Source: Gemmatimonadales bacterium
GTDB taxonomy: Bacteria > Gemmatimonadota > Gemmatimonadetes > Gemmatimonadales > GWC2-71-9
Direction of reading: 5' to 3'
NCBI GenBank assembly: GCA_020633775.1
Contig: JACKDA010000001.1
Span: 1-64,000 of the forward strand
DNA length: 64,000 bases
Positions 1-7,821 of the stretch are shown here, piece by piece. The notes under the pieces are model-generated. The model had not been told where the DNA came from, did not search any database, and saw nothing but the letters and a program-made list of their open reading frames with translations. The position numbers and the translations under genes were made by a program. How positions within the stretch are numbered: the stretch's first letter is position 1; each line of letters starts with the position of its first letter.

Positions 1-839
1 GTGCGATCGCCACCGCGAACCTCGGACGCGAGGCGGAGGTGCTCGACCTCGTGGCGCCGCGACTCGAAGCCGCCGACACCTCCGTCACGTGGGAGGAGGT
101 GCTTCGGCCGTTGGCGAGTCACGGGGTGGCCGCCGTGGACAGTCTCCTGCGCGCACTCGAGGCGATGCCGGTCACCGACGACACGCTGCGCGGCCGGTGG
201 CGCTTCGCGGTCGCGCAGGGGCTCGCACCCGACCAGCCCGCCCGGGCCGATTCGGTGCTGCGCGAGATCCTCACCCTGCGACGGAACCTCCCCGTCGCCG
301 GACAGGCACGCGTGCTGCTCGCCGATCATCGGCTCGCCGCCACGACCGATCGCGGCTCGCTCGCCGACGCGATGACCGCCGTGACGACCCTGAGCGAAGG
401 GGATGCCACCTCGGCGTTCGTGCTCGGTCGGCTGCTGCGCGCCGGGGAGGGGATCCTCACCGACATCGATGCCTATCCCGCCAGCGCCCCGCTCGGCGAC
501 CTCGCCTTCTTCCATCAGGCACAGGTGGCACGCGACACGCTCCTCTCGCCCGCACTGGCCGGCTGGCTGCTGGGCGAGATCGAACAGCGATGGCCCGCGT
601 CGCCCTACGTGCCCAAGGCGATGCTCGCCCGCATCCCGCTGCAGCCCGACTCCGCCGAGGCGATTCGCACCCGGCTGCGTGGCTACCCGGAATCGCCGTA
701 CCTCCGCTACCTCGCCGGACGCGAGGGGCCGGCCTTCGCCGCACTCGAGGACTCCCTCGCGCGCTACCTCGCCGGGCGCGCCGCGCTCACGGCCGAGCAG
801 GGCCAACCCGACGTCGATGCCCGGGACGACTTCGAGTGA
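1..839 (+). CDS. Helical-repeat protein of unknown function (5' end outside window)
   Basis: The frame is open from the first bases of the window, so the gene begins upstream; a GTG at 39 is in frame but codons before it read as the same kind of helical sequence. The visible ~278 residues are rich in Ala, Leu and Arg and look like degenerate TPR or HEAT-like helices, with no catalytic motif that I recognise. The stop (837-839) overlaps the GTG start of pyrD in a GTGA junction, so it is probably co-transcribed with pyrD and pyrF. I cannot assign a function. A role in sensing or assembly through protein contacts would be a guess. Confidence 0.6.
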   Translation, partial: AIATANLGREAEVLDLVAPRLEAADTSVTWEEVLRPLASHGVAAVDSLLRALEAMPVTDDTLRGRWRFAVAQGLAPDQPARADSVLREILTLRRNLPVAGQARVLLADHRLAATTDRGSLADAMTAVTTLSEGDATSAFVLGRLLRAGEGILTDIDAYPASAPLGDLAFFHQAQVARDTLLSPALAGWLLGEIEQRWPASPYVPKAMLARIPLQPDSAEAIRTRLRGYPESPYLRYLAGREGPAFAALEDSLARYLAGRAALTAEQGQPDVDARDDFE

Positions 840-1699
840 GGCTCGCACGGGAAGTGGCGGGGCTTCGATTCCCCAACCCGGTGCTGCTCGCCTCGGGCAC
901 GGCGGGCTACGGCGTCGAGCTCACCGGGGTCGCCGACCTCGCGCGGCTCGGCGGACTGGTCACGAAGGCGGTGTCCCGCGAGCCGCGCGCCGGCAACGCG
1001 GCCCCGCGGGTGGCCGAGTTCGCGGGCGGGATGCTCAACAGCGTCGGGCTCGCGAATCCCGGGGTCGCCTCGGTGCGCGAGCGCGAGCTGCCGGGGCTCG
1101 CGGCGCTCCGGCTGCCCGGCCGGATCCTGGTCAACGTCGTCGGGTTCACCCGCGAGGAATACGCCGAGGTGATCCAGCGGCTGGACGACCTCGAGGATCA
1201 CGATGGCTACGAACTGAACCTCTCGTGCCCGAACACCTCGGCGGGTGGCGTCGAGTTCGGTGCCGACCCGCAGTCGATCGCGGCGGTCGTCGGATCGTGC
1301 CGGGCGGTGACCCGCCGCCCGCTCTTCGCCAAGCTCTCGCCCGCGCTCCCCGACATCCCCGCCATGGCCCGGGCGGCCCGGGAAGCGGGCGCCGATGGGG
1401 TCTCCCTCGTCAACACGATGCCCGGGATGGCGTTCGACGGCACGCGCCCCCGGCTCGGCAACGGCTTCGGCGGGGTGAGCGGTCCCGCGCTCCTCGCGAC
1501 GGGGATCCTTGCGGTCCGCCGGGTCCGTGAGCGGCTCGGGGACCTCGCCATCATCGGGGTCGGCGGGATTCGCAGCGCGGCGGACGTGCGGCAGTACCTG
1601 ACGGCGGGCGCCGACCTGGTCGCGATCGGCACCGCCGGGCTCGCCGACCCGCGGCTGCCGGAACGGGTGGTCGCCGACCTGGAGCGTGGACATGGCTGA
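836..1699 (+). CDS. pyrD: Dihydroorotate dehydrogenase, class 1 catalytic subunit
   Basis: This flavoenzyme oxidises dihydroorotate to orotate in pyrimidine synthesis, in the cytoplasm. The 287-residue protein begins with the family's FPNPVLLASGT segment. It has the NLSCPN motif with Cys131, which is the catalytic base in class 1 enzymes (class 2 uses Ser). It ends with the FMN-phosphate loops GVGGI and GTAG. The start is taken as GTG 836, overlapping the previous stop; an in-frame upstream extension is the shadow of the preceding gene. The sequence looks closest to the class 1B (PyrDB) type, which normally pairs with an iron-sulfur PyrK subunit. No pyrK is visible here, so the electron acceptor is unresolved. 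Confidence 0.95.
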   Translation: MRLAREVAGLRFPNPVLLASGTAGYGVELTGVADLARLGGLVTKAVSREPRAGNAAPRVAEFAGGMLNSVGLANPGVASVRERELPGLAALRLPGRILVNVVGFTREEYAEVIQRLDDLEDHDGYELNLSCPNTSAGGVEFGADPQSIAAVVGSCRAVTRRPLFAKLSPALPDIPAMARAAREAGADGVSLVNTMPGMAFDGTRPRLGNGFGGVSGPALLATGILAVRRVRERLGDLAIIGVGGIRSAADVRQYLTAGADLVAIGTAGLADPRLPERVVADLERGHG

Positions 1700-2372
1700 A
1701 CTGATCGTGGCACTCGACCACACCGAAGCCGCCGCGGCGGTCGCCTGCCTCGACGCGCTGCCGGATGGTGCCGCGGTGAAGGTCGGCTCGGTCCTGATGA
1801 CTGCGGCCGGGCCCGGATTCGTCCGGGGCCTCACCGCCGCCGGCCACCCGGTCTTTCTCGACCTCAAGTGGCATGACATCCCGAACACGGTGGCCGGGGC
1901 CATCCGCTCGGCGGCCGAGCTGGGGCTCGACATGGTCACCGTCCATGCCCTGGGCGGGCGGGCGATGCTCGAGGCGGCCGTGGAGGCGGCGGGCGATGCG
2001 GTGCGCGTCGTCGCGGTCACGGTCCTGACCTCGCACGACCTCGCCAGCTTCGAGGCGGTCCTCGGGCGCCCGGTGGATGACCTCCGGCTGGAGGTCTCCC
2101 GCCTCGCGGGGATGGCGGTCGGGGCGGGGGTCCACGGCCTCGTCTGCTCGGCGGCCGAGCTCCCGGTGGTGGCCCCGATCGCGGCGGGCCGCCGGGTGGT
2201 GGTGCCCGGGATCCGACGCCCCGGGGACGCCCCGGGCGACCAGCAGCGGACCGCGACCCCGGCCGAGGCGGTCCGCGGCGGCGCGACCCACCTCGTCGTG
2301 GGGCGCCCGATCACCGCGGCGGCCGACCCCGGGGCCGCCTGGCAGGCCTTCCGGGACCTGCTCGAGGGCTGA
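1692..2372 (+). CDS. pyrF: Orotidine 5'-phosphate decarboxylase
   Basis: This TIM-barrel enzyme decarboxylates OMP to UMP, the last step of de novo UMP synthesis. The 226-residue product carries the signature DLKWHDIPNT, with Asp57, Lys59 and Asp62 forming the catalytic charge network. Near the C-terminus VVPGIRRPGD and HLVVGRPIT form the phosphate-binding loops. ATG 1692 is chosen over the in-frame GTG at 1686 because it gives the usual N-terminus; either start lies inside the end of pyrD, so translation is likely coupled. The gene is followed by about 100 bp that contain the promoter of the ribosomal operon. Confidence 0.96.
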   Translation: MAELIVALDHTEAAAAVACLDALPDGAAVKVGSVLMTAAGPGFVRGLTAAGHPVFLDLKWHDIPNTVAGAIRSAAELGLDMVTVHALGGRAMLEAAVEAAGDAVRVVAVTVLTSHDLASFEAVLGRPVDDLRLEVSRLAGMAVGAGVHGLVCSAAELPVVAPIAAGRRVVVPGIRRPGDAPGDQQRTATPAEAVRGGATHLVVGRPITAAADPGAAWQAFRDLLEG

Positions 2373-2405
2373 GGGCACCACCCGACATCCTTGATCCGCT
2401 TGGTC

Positions 2406-2434
2406 TTGCGCGGGGGTGGCAGGTCCCGTATCAT
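2406..2434 (+). promoter_or_regulatory. Putative sigma70-type promoter of the rpmJ-rpoA operon
   Basis: A -35-like TTGCGC at 2406-2411 is followed after 17 bp by a -10-like TATCAT at 2429-2434. This is the only such pair in the pyrF-rpmJ gap and lies about 40 bp before the rpmJ start. The assignment rests on sequence pattern only. Confidence 0.55.
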
Positions 2435-2474
2435 TCACGGCTGTCCCGATAACCCGGGTTCCGGAGAGATTCCT

Positions 2475-2591
2475 GTGAAGGTTCGTTCGAGCGTGAAGCC
2501 GATCTGTGAGAGCTGCCGGGTGGTCAAGCGTCGCGGGGTGACGCGGATCATCTGCAAGCGCACTCCCAAGCACAAGCAGCGGCAGGGCTGA
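2475..2591 (+). CDS. rpmJ: 50S ribosomal protein L36
   Basis: The product is a 38-residue basic protein of the large ribosomal subunit. It has the C+ zinc-ribbon form: Cys11, Cys14, Cys27 and His33 bind one zinc. The start is GTG 2475, preceded by a GGAGAG ribosome-binding site at 2463-2468; a longer in-frame extension upstream would run through the promoter and is rejected. It leads the alpha operon, with rpsM starting 2 bp after its stop. The length and zinc ligands match the family exactly. Confidence 0.95.
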   Translation: MKVRSSVKPICESCRVVKRRGVTRIICKRTPKHKQRQG

Positions 2592-2593
2592 CC

Positions 2594-2974
2594 ATGGCGC
2601 GCATTGCAGGCGTGGACCTTCCACGCGAGAAGCGGGTCGAGATCGGCCTGACCTACATCTTCGGGATCGGGCGGGCGACCGCCAAGACCCTGCTGACCGA
2701 GACCGGCATCTCCGCCGAGACGCGGGTGCGGGACCTGACCGATGCCGAGGTCGGCCGCCTGCGGCAGGTGATCGAGCGGATGGTGAAGACCGAGGGCGCG
2801 CTGCGCACCGAGGTCGCCATGAACATCAAGCGGCTGATGGACACCGGATCCTATCGCGGCCTCCGGCACCGGCGCGGCCTGCCGGTGCGCGGCCAGCGCA
2901 CCCACACCAATGCCCGGACGAAGAAGGGCCCGCGTCGGGCCATCGCCGGCAAGAAGAAGGCGACGAAGAAGTAA
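2594..2974 (+). CDS. rpsM: 30S ribosomal protein S13
   Basis: S13 sits in the head of the small subunit and contacts the P-site tRNA and bridges to the large subunit. The 126-residue protein begins MARIAGVDLP and contains the YIFGIGRATA helix-turn motif and the GLRHRRGLPVRGQRT segment typical of bacterial S13, then a Lys/Arg-rich tail that reaches the tRNA. It is second in the operon, 2 bp after rpmJ and 3 bp before rpsK. Confidence 0.98.
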   Translation: MARIAGVDLPREKRVEIGLTYIFGIGRATAKTLLTETGISAETRVRDLTDAEVGRLRQVIERMVKTEGALRTEVAMNIKRLMDTGSYRGLRHRRGLPVRGQRTHTNARTKKGPRRAIAGKKKATKK

Positions 2975-2977
2975 CCG

Positions 2978-3376
2978 ATGACGGCACCCACGACTGGCAG
3001 GTCCGGCGGCAAGCGCTCGCGCAAGACGGTGGAGGCGGAGGGGATGGTCCACATCTCCGCGACCTTCAACAACGTGCTCATCACGATCACGGACATGCGC
3101 GGCAACACGATCACCTGGGGCACCGCCGGGAAGGCGGGCTTCAAGGGCTCCAAGAAGTCGACGCCGTTCGCGGCGACGGTGGCGTCCGAGAACTGCGCCC
3201 GCGAGGCGATGAACCTCGGCCTCCGCCGGGTGCACGTCCGGGTCCAGGGGCCGGGCAGCGGGCGCGAGTCCGCGATCCAGGCGCTCGCCTCGGCGGGGCT
3301 CAAGGTCGCCTCGATCCGCGATGTCACCCCGATTCCCCACAATGGGTGCCGGCCGCCCAAGAAGCGGCGGGTCTGA
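2978..3376 (+). CDS. rpsK: 30S ribosomal protein S11
   Basis: S11 lies in the platform of the small subunit, near the mRNA exit and the anti-Shine-Dalgarno region. The 132-residue product has the conserved HISATFNNVLITITD strand and the ASIRDVTPIPHNGCRPPKKRRV C-terminus of bacterial S11. The N-terminal 20 residues are basic and variable, as is common. It starts at ATG 2978, 3 bp after the rpsM stop. Confidence 0.98.
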   Translation: MTAPTTGRSGGKRSRKTVEAEGMVHISATFNNVLITITDMRGNTITWGTAGKAGFKGSKKSTPFAATVASENCAREAMNLGLRRVHVRVQGPGSGRESAIQALASAGLKVASIRDVTPIPHNGCRPPKKRRV

Positions 3377-3379
3377 GCC

Positions 3380-4015
<636 letters not shown>

Positions 4016-4026
4016 GGACGAGACCG

Positions 4027-5076
4027 ATGGGCATCGATCTGACTGGACTGGTGCGTCCCCACGTGGTCGAGATGACCCGGCTGGAGGACAACCCCAACAT
4101 CGCCGAGTTCCTGCTCCAGCCGCTCGAGCGCGGCTTCGGGCACACGCTGGGCAACGCCCTGCGGCGCATGCTGCTGTCGTCGCTCTCGGGCAGCGCGATC
4201 TGGGGCTTCCGCCTCGACGGCGTGCTCCACGAGCACCAGACCGTCCAGGGCGTCCTCGAGGACGTCCACCAGATCGTCCAGCGGCTCAAGGCCTGCACCC
4301 TCGTCCTCGAGGACGGGGTCGACGAGGCGGTCCTGCGGATCAAGAAGCAGGGGCCCGGGCCGGTCTACGCCAGCGACATCCAGGAGTCCGGTCAGGCGAC
4401 GGTCCACCAGCCGGAGCAGCTCCTCTTCACGATCCAGGACGATCGCGAGGTCTCCTGCGAGCTGTTCGTGAACCGCGGCCGCGGCTACGTCGAGAGCGAG
4501 ATGCACCCGATGGACCGGTCGTTCCCGGTCGACCTCGTGCGCATCGACTCGATCTACAACCCGGTCCGGCGCGCCAACTTCACCGTGAGCGAGACCCGCG
4601 TCGGCCAGCGCACCGACTACGACCGGCTCGCGGTCTCGGTCGAGACCGACGGCACCATCTCGCCCGAGGATGCGATCGCCTACGCGGCCGCCCTCGCAAT
4701 GGAGCACTTCCGGCACTTCACCGACTTCGGGGTCGTGCCCCAGGTGGCCGAGCCGGAGCCGGTCGCGCCGCCCGCGGCCACCGGCCTGAAGGCCCGGCTG
4801 GAGCGGCCGATCGATGACCTCGGGCTCTCGGTCCGGTCGCTGAATTCCCTCAAGAACTCCAGCATCCGCACGCTGCGCGACCTCGTCACGTTCTCGACCG
4901 ACGAGCTGCTGAAGGTCAAGAATGTCGGCGACAAGGCGCTGCAGGAGATTGCCGAGCTGCTCCAGAAGCTGGAGCTGAATTTCGGGATGGAGTTCGAGGA
5001 GGTCGAGGGCGACCTCCGCATCGTGAACGAGGGCACGGCGCCGATGGCGATCGCCAGTGCCGGAGAGGACGAGTAA
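4027..5076 (+). CDS. rpoA: DNA-directed RNA polymerase subunit alpha
   Basis: Alpha dimerises to seed RNA polymerase assembly, and its C-terminal domain contacts promoter DNA and activators. The 349-residue product has the N-terminal assembly domain (GFGHTLGNALRRMLLSSL near residue 40) and a C-terminal domain at about residues 255-330 with LGLSVRSLNSLKNSSIRTLRDLV and the NVGDKALQEI helix-hairpin-helix. The start is ATG 4027; an in-frame upstream extension overlaps rpsD and is not used. It is followed after 3 bp by rplQ. The presence of the C-terminal domain means class I-type activation is possible in this organism. Confidence 0.98.
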   Translation: MGIDLTGLVRPHVVEMTRLEDNPNIAEFLLQPLERGFGHTLGNALRRMLLSSLSGSAIWGFRLDGVLHEHQTVQGVLEDVHQIVQRLKACTLVLEDGVDEAVLRIKKQGPGPVYASDIQESGQATVHQPEQLLFTIQDDREVSCELFVNRGRGYVESEMHPMDRSFPVDLVRIDSIYNPVRRANFTVSETRVGQRTDYDRLAVSVETDGTISPEDAIAYAAALAMEHFRHFTDFGVVPQVAEPEPVAPPAATGLKARLERPIDDLGLSVRSLNSLKNSSIRTLRDLVTFSTDELLKVKNVGDKALQEIAELLQKLELNFGMEFEEVEGDLRIVNEGTAPMAIASAGEDE

Positions 5077-5079
5077 TCC

Positions 5080-5436
5080 ATGCGGCATCGCGTCAAGGGA
5101 CGGCAACTCTCGCGCACCGCGGCCCACAAGCGGGCCCTCATGCGCAACATGGCCGCCTCCCTCTTCAAGCACGAGGGGATCACCACCACCGTCGCCAAGG
5201 CGAAGGAGCTCCGGCCGTACGCCGAGAAGCTCGTCACCCTGGCGCGCCGTGGCGACCTGCAGGCCATTCGCCAGGCCGAGCGCCGGATCAAGGATCGCGA
5301 GATCCTCTCCAAGCTGATGAAGGAGATCGGGCCGCGCTTCGCCAGCCGTCCGGGGGGCTACACCCGGATCCTCAAGCTCGGCCACCGGCCCGGCGACGGC
5401 GCCGAGATGGCGCGCATCGAGCTGCTCGCGGAGTGA
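5080..5436 (+). CDS. rplQ: 50S ribosomal protein L17
   Basis: L17 is a large-subunit protein near the peptide exit tunnel. The 118-residue product opens MRHRVKGRQLSRTAAHKRAL and has the signature EGITTTVAKAKELRPYAEKL and the GGYTRILKLGHRPGDGAEMA C-terminus. It is the last gene of the alpha operon and is followed within 40 bp by a clear intrinsic terminator. Confidence 0.98.
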   Translation: MRHRVKGRQLSRTAAHKRALMRNMAASLFKHEGITTTVAKAKELRPYAEKLVTLARRGDLQAIRQAERRIKDREILSKLMKEIGPRFASRPGGYTRILKLGHRPGDGAEMARIELLAE

Positions 5437-5469
5437 ACGGCCGGTCCGGTCGGGTCGCGCCACTCCCAC

Positions 5470-5493
5470 GGGGGACCTTCGGGTCCCCCTTTT
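5470..5493 (+). terminator. Intrinsic terminator of the alpha operon
   Basis: An 8-bp perfect stem, GGGGGACC and GGTCCCCC, closes a TTCG tetraloop and is followed directly by TTTT. It lies 34 bp after the rplQ stop, on the plus strand. Confidence 0.9.
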
Positions 5494-5521
5494 CGTACCC
5501 CCGGGGCACCCCACAACAGAA

Positions 5522-5550
5522 CGGGTGGCCTCCGCAGGGGAGGCCACCCG
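5522..5550 (-). terminator. Probable terminator of rpmB
   Basis: A perfect 12-bp stem (arms 5522-5533 and 5539-5550) with a 5-nt loop lies 54 bp beyond the rpmB stop. Read on the minus strand it is followed by TTCTGTTG, a weak T-rich tract; on the plus strand no T tract follows. Confidence 0.7.
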
Positions 5551-5603
5551 TCGAATCGGATGTCAAGCAGGGAGGTCCCTCGCCTTTCGGCTCGGGACGA
5601 CCG

Positions 5604-5804
5604 CTACGCGGTAGCGGTCGCCTTGGTCACCCGCCCGCTGCGGATGCAGGTCGCGCAGACGCGGATCCGACGCGGGGCGTCGCCCACCAGGACCTTCACG
5701 GTCTGCAGGTTCGGCAGCCAGCGGCGCTTGCGCCGATTGTTGGCGTGCGACACATGGTTGCCGGTCGTCGGCCCCTTGCCGCAGACGGTGCAGACGCGTG
5801 CCAT
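5604..5804 (-). CDS. rpmB: 50S ribosomal protein L28, zinc-binding form
   Basis: L28 is a small basic protein of the large subunit. The 66-residue product has the C+ zinc pattern: Cys5-Cys8 and Cys50-Cys53. The conserved SHANNRRKRRWLPNLQ segment follows the first pair. The start is the ATG ending at 5804, preceded on the minus strand by GGAG at 5814-5811; an in-frame upstream extension is not supported. It is a single-gene unit, divergent from gmd, with its own promoter and terminator. rpmB more often accompanies rpmG, which is absent here. Confidence 0.95.
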   Translation of the reverse strand: MARVCTVCGKGPTTGNHVSHANNRRKRRWLPNLQTVKVLVGDAPRRIRVCATCIRSGRVTKATATA

Positions 5805-5841
5805 GATGAGCTCCAAAAGGTTGAGGTTCTTACAGCCCTCA

Positions 5842-5870
5842 AAGTTAGCTTTGGGGGCATTGGAAGGCAA
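5842..5870 (-). promoter_or_regulatory. Putative promoter of rpmB
   Basis: On the minus strand TTGCCT (5870-5865) is followed after 17 bp by TAACTT (5847-5842), then a leader of about 30 nt with a GGAG site. The stretch is clearly richer in A and T than the surroundings. Confidence 0.6.
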
Positions 5871-5908
5871 TATCAGGCGGTCCACCCCCTCCAGACGGAG
5901 TGTCGCGC

Positions 5909-6871
5909 GTGCCCACAGCCCTGATCACCGGCATCACCGGCCAGGACGGTTCCTATCTCGCGGAGTTCCTCCTCGCCAAGGGATACGAGGTGGTGGGGGT
6001 GGTCCGCCGGACCTCGCACCACTCCTACGAGCGGATCGACCACCTGATCCCGCGGGTCCGGATCGAGGCGGCCGACCTGCTCGACCAGCATTCGCTCACC
6101 ACGGTGGTCCGCGAGGTCCAGCCCGACGAGGTGTACAACCTCGCCGCCCAGAGCTTCGTGCCGACCTCCTTCACCCAGCCGGTGCTGACCGGGGAGTTCA
6201 CCGCCCTCGGCGTCACCCGCATCCTCGAGGCGATCCGGCTCGCCTGCCCGACGGCCCGCTTCTACCAGGCGTCGAGCTCGGAGATGTTCGGCAAGGTGCG
6301 CGAGACGCCCCAGGACGAGGACACCCCCTTCCATCCGCGCTCGCCGTACGGCGTCGCGAAGCTCTACGGCCACTGGATCACCGTGAACTACCGCGAGAGC
6401 TACGGGCTCTACGCGGTGAGCGGGATCCTCTTCAACCACGAGTCGCCGCGCCGCGGGATCGAGTTCGTCACCCGCAAGGTCAGCGACGGGGTGGCGCGCA
6501 TCAAGCTGGGCCTCGCCACCGAGCTCCGCCTCGGCAACCTCGCCGCGCAGCGCGACTGGGGCTACGCGGGTGACTACGTCGATGCGATGTGGCGGATGCT
6601 CCAGCGCGACGAGCCCACCGACTACGTCATCGGCACCGGCGAGACCCACCGGGTCGAGGACCTGGTCCGGATCGCGTTCGAGCGGGTCGGGCTCGACTGG
6701 CGCGAGCACGTGGTGCAGGACCCGCGCTTCCACCGTCCGGCCGAGGTGGACCTGCTGCTCGCCGATCCGTCGCGGGCGAAGGCCGAGCTCGGCTGGACGC
6801 CGGCCACCTCGTTCGAGCAGCTGGTGCACATGATGGTCGATGCCGACCTCGAGCGGCTCGGCGGCCGGTGA
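5909..6871 (+). CDS. gmd: GDP-mannose 4,6-dehydratase
   Basis: This short-chain dehydrogenase converts GDP-D-mannose to GDP-4-keto-6-deoxymannose, the precursor of GDP-rhamnose and GDP-fucose. The product (320 residues) begins with the NADP-binding TGITGQDGSYLAEFLL loop, followed by the family's GVVRRTS segment and the catalytic SSSEMFG and YGVAK (Tyr-x-x-x-Lys) motifs. Two GTG codons compete for the start, 5900 and 5909; the second is preferred because GGAG at 5897-5900 lies 8 nt ahead of it. It overlaps rmd by a GTGA junction, so the two enzymes are translated together. Confidence 0.93.
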   Translation: MPTALITGITGQDGSYLAEFLLAKGYEVVGVVRRTSHHSYERIDHLIPRVRIEAADLLDQHSLTTVVREVQPDEVYNLAAQSFVPTSFTQPVLTGEFTALGVTRILEAIRLACPTARFYQASSSEMFGKVRETPQDEDTPFHPRSPYGVAKLYGHWITVNYRESYGLYAVSGILFNHESPRRGIEFVTRKVSDGVARIKLGLATELRLGNLAAQRDWGYAGDYVDAMWRMLQRDEPTDYVIGTGETHRVEDLVRIAFERVGLDWREHVVQDPRFHRPAEVDLLLADPSRAKAELGWTPATSFEQLVHMMVDADLERLGGR

Positions 6872-7821
6872 GCCGACTCCTCGTCACGGGCGCCGACGGA
6901 TTCGTCGGCCGCTGGCTGGTGCGCGAGGCGCTCCGGCGGGAGCACGACGTGGTGGCGGTCACCGGCCCCGGTGGGGCGCCGCCGGCGGCGTGGCTCGCCC
7001 CCGACGCCGCGCGGCAAGTCGCGACGTTCGAGGCCGACATGACCCGGCCGGAGGACCGCGCGAGGATCGCGGCGACGGAGGTCGATGCGATCGTCCACCT
7101 CGCCGCGGTGGCGTCGGGGGCGCAGGCGCGCCGGGATCCGAGGCGGCCTGGCGCTGAACGCCGAGGGGGACGGCCCTCACGGATGCCTCGGCCAGCAGTT
7201 CTGGAGGACCAGTCGCACCGGCCCCGGTTCCTCTTCGTCTCGACCGGAGAGGTGTACGGCGCCGGGCACGATGGGCCGATCCCGGAGTCCGCCCCGGCGA
7301 GGCCGGTGTCGCCCTACGCCGCGAGCAAGCTCGCCGCGGAAGCGGCAGTGCTGGGCACCGGAAACATGGACGGGATGGAGGCCCTGGTCGCCCGGCCCTT
7401 CCCGCACACGGGGCCGGGGCAGGACACCCGCTTCGTCCTGCCGGCCTTCGCGAAGCGGCTGCGCGACGCGAAGCGGACCGGCGAGGGCACCTTCGCGGTC
7501 GGCAACCTCGACGTGGTGCGCGATTTCCTCGACGTCCGCGACGTGGTGCGGGCCTACCTGCTCCTCCTCGAGCGCGGCGAGCCGGGTGGCGTGTACAATG
7601 TCGCCACCGGGCAGGGCCAGCACCTCGAGGACTGCATCCGTCGGCTCGCCGCTATCATCGGGGTGGAGGCGACGCCGGTGCAGGACCCGGCGCTGGTCCG
7701 CCCCGCCGACATTCCGGTGCTGCTCGGCGACCCGACCCGACTCATCGCGGCGACCGGCTGGTCGCCGCAGTACTCCTTCGACCGCACGCTCCAGGACCTC
7801 GTTGATGCCCAAGCGGACTGA
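6868..7821 (+). CDS. rmd: GDP-6-deoxy-D-mannose reductase-like, internally scrambled segment
   Basis: This SDR-family protein (317 residues) probably reduces the Gmd product to GDP-D-rhamnose. Evidence: the TGADGFVGRWL nucleotide loop, VSTGEVYG, the YAASK catalytic pair, RPFPHTGPGQ (family form RPFNHTGPGQ) and VRDFLDVRDVVRAY. It overlaps gmd at the start and carB at the end. Between about 7141 and 7215 the frame gives non-family residues (an Arg/Pro-rich run), while the +1 frame encodes ALNAEG and LGQQFW, the expected SDR helix. The frame is restored by PRFLFVSTGEV. This indicates several compensating small indels, either real or from sequencing error, so activity is uncertain. Confidence 0.75.
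   Translation: MSRLLVTGADGFVGRWLVREALRREHDVVAVTGPGGAPPAAWLAPDAARQVATFEADMTRPEDRARIAATEVDAIVHLAAVASGAQARRDPRRPGAERRGGRPSRMPRPAVLEDQSHRPRFLFVSTGEVYGAGHDGPIPESAPARPVSPYAASKLAAEAAVLGTGNMDGMEALVARPFPHTGPGQDTRFVLPAFAKRLRDAKRTGEGTFAVGNLDVVRDFLDVRDVVRAYLLLLERGEPGGVYNVATGQGQHLEDCIRRLAAIIGVEATPVQDPALVRPADIPVLLGDPTRLIAATGWSPQYSFDRTLQDLVDAQAD

Noticed and set aside
2373..2474. A riboswitch or ribosomal-protein leader before rpmJ.
   Set aside because: After the predicted promoter only about 35 nt remain before rpmJ, too short for a known aptamer, and no extended pairing is seen.
6868..7821. Calling rmd a pseudogene.
   Set aside because: The frame is open end to end and the catalytic motifs are present; only one internal patch is abnormal, so it is annotated as a gene with a doubtful segment.
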